Positions 63,327 to 64,000 of a stretch of DNA of 64,000 nt are shown here, piece after piece (the stretch's first letter is position 1; the number at the start of each line of letters is the position of its first letter). The position numbers and the translations under genes were made by a program. The stretch covers positions 3,472,001 through 3,536,000 of the forward strand of contig NC_063017.1 in the NCBI RefSeq assembly GCF_020509005.1. The letters are read 5' to 3'. The notes beneath the pieces are model-generated. The model was given only the letters and a program-made list of their open reading frames with translations. It was not told the DNA's origin and ran no database searches. This DNA is from Fulvia fulva. Taxonomy: Eukaryota; Ascomycota; Dothideomycetes; Mycosphaerellales; Mycosphaerellaceae.

Positions 63327-63378
63327 GTAAGTTTGCACCTGTGGTCAATGATAAGCCGTCGTACTAACAACACCACAG
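63327..63378 (+). other. Spliceosomal-type intron 3 in tRNA-His (T stem)
   Basis: 52 nt, GTAAGT donor, TACTAAC branch at 63362-63367 region and CCACAG acceptor. It splits the CCCTG half of the T stem after its second base. Confidence 0.75.
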
Positions 63379-63401
63379 CTGTTCGATCCAGGGTGTGGTC
63401 A

Positions 63402-64000
63402 TTCAAATAACTTTCAATGAACTGCTTAATCTTTTGGTCTGCTGTCGGAAGAGATGTCGGTGTTGGAAGTGGTTGCCCGTCTTTTGGTGAAATCTGAGTA
63501 TTATGGCCGCGGTATCTGACTAAAATTTATCATTGGGAATGCAATGCAATACGAATGGCTTGATCTAATTGACGAGGCTGCAAAGTTTTGTGAAGGTTGT
63601 AACGATTCACGCCGAGATATGTGACGTCGAAGATGGGCGGTATAGCATAGTGGAGATCTTAGTAGCCTTGCTGCCTTCGTTGCTTTCTAGCTTCTACGGC
63701 TCGCTTGAAGTTTTGTACCTCTTTGACATAGACAAGGACATGCTGAACATGTCTGGCCACCATGCTTAGTGCATTGGCTCATAGTGCCAAACAGGTATGG
63801 TGAGATGGTATATCGCAGATCCTGTGCATTAGTAAGGCAGACATCAGCACTCTTTAGCACTGCAGCGTAGCTTCGAACCACAGCATCGAACGCCTACGTT
63901 GCATTAGATGCATACCCCGAAGCACCAACGGTACAGCATCTTGCGATGGGAGCTCGCCATGTCAGTTCGTAGGAAGATCTGTATAAGATGATGTTGAAAC
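63402..64000. other. Window end, no gene seen
   Basis: About 600 bp after the tRNA. Apart from the T4 run at 63432 I see no gene. The frames present are short and not protein-like. Confidence 0.45.

Larger units (their letters stand above)
63151..63401 (+). tRNA. tRNA-His(GUG) with one anticodon-loop intron and three GT-AG introns
   Basis: Exons are 63151-63154, 63206-63224, 63277-63290, 63314-63326 and 63379-63401, together 73 nt. Acceptor stem GATCACG pairs with TGTGGTC at all seven positions (two G-U), followed by A73. The D stem is GTG/CAC. The anticodon stem TCTCG/CGAGG holds loop TTGTGG-C with anticodon GTG (His). The T stem CCCTG/CAGGG holds loop TTCGATC. A 23-nt segment (63291-63313) sits at the usual eukaryotic tRNA intron place after base 37. 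The other three breaks (after bases 4, 22 and 50) are GT-AG segments. The A box (63209-63219) and B box (63380-63390) are intact. A T4 run lies at 63432-63435. It could be a live gene or a recently inactivated one. Confidence 0.85.

Noticed and set aside
1..64000. CRISPR arrays, bacterial operons, rRNA genes, secondary-metabolite core synthases
   Set aside because: None is seen. The tandem repeats have no spacers, and no polyketide or peptide synthetase signature occurs.

Overview
The window is nuclear DNA of a filamentous ascomycete. Genes are dense on both strands and carry short GT-AG introns (about 47 to 160 nt) with CTAAC/CTGAC branch points. They include fungal markers such as POM34, Nrp1, Lcl2 and Tad1-type and copia retroelements. 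Gene content and intron style suggest Dothideomycetes, perhaps near Mycosphaerellaceae; this is inference, not proof.

Layout. 1-9.2 kb: the 3' end of TIM22, a basic small protein, a membrane-anchored AMP-binding-like protein, nucleoporin POM34, cyclin H (CCL1), an F-box protein and two small unknowns. 9.5-20 kb: RAD16 (repair), NRP1 (RRM plus two RanBP2 zinc fingers) and ERG7 (lanosterol synthase). 20-30.4 kb: YAR1, an FAD monooxygenase interrupted by TGA in a TGA-CTA context, NOP10, LCL2, a coiled-coil protein and a secreted polysaccharide-lyase-like protein. 31.9-37.9 kb: two small paralogues of unknown function flank a divergent respiratory pair (COX6 and a complex I LYR subunit), followed by RPC19 and HIS3. 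39-46 kb: an epoxide-hydrolase-like protein without its catalytic residues, a GH31 alpha-xylosidase, and a sulfite oxidase cut short where transposon sequence begins. 46-54.5 kb: nested retroelements. A copia relic has six amber codons and an unusual upstream array of cysteine modules; an intact Tad1-like LINE with a 14-bp target duplication sits inside it. 55-63 kb: a short-chain dehydrogenase, a secreted protein, an ABM-like protein and a decayed homogentisate dioxygenase.

The most remarkable locus is at 63,151-63,401. Removing a 23-nt anticodon-loop intron and three GT-AG segments of 51, 52 and 52 nt leaves a 73-nt tRNA-His(GUG) with all four stems fully paired. Each of the three segments has a consensus 5' splice site and a branch site with the branch A 11 nt from the 3' end. 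The sequence thus shows a nuclear tRNA gene apparently interrupted in its acceptor stem, D arm and T stem by spliceosomal-type introns.

Coexpression is suggested for COX6 and the complex I subunit, which share a divergent promoter with a perfect CCAAT box. Other divergent pairs are ERG7/YAR1, NOP10/LCL2, RPC19/HIS3 and the ABM-like gene/hmgA. Exon boundaries were worked out by eye from splice signals and family conservation; no searches were run.
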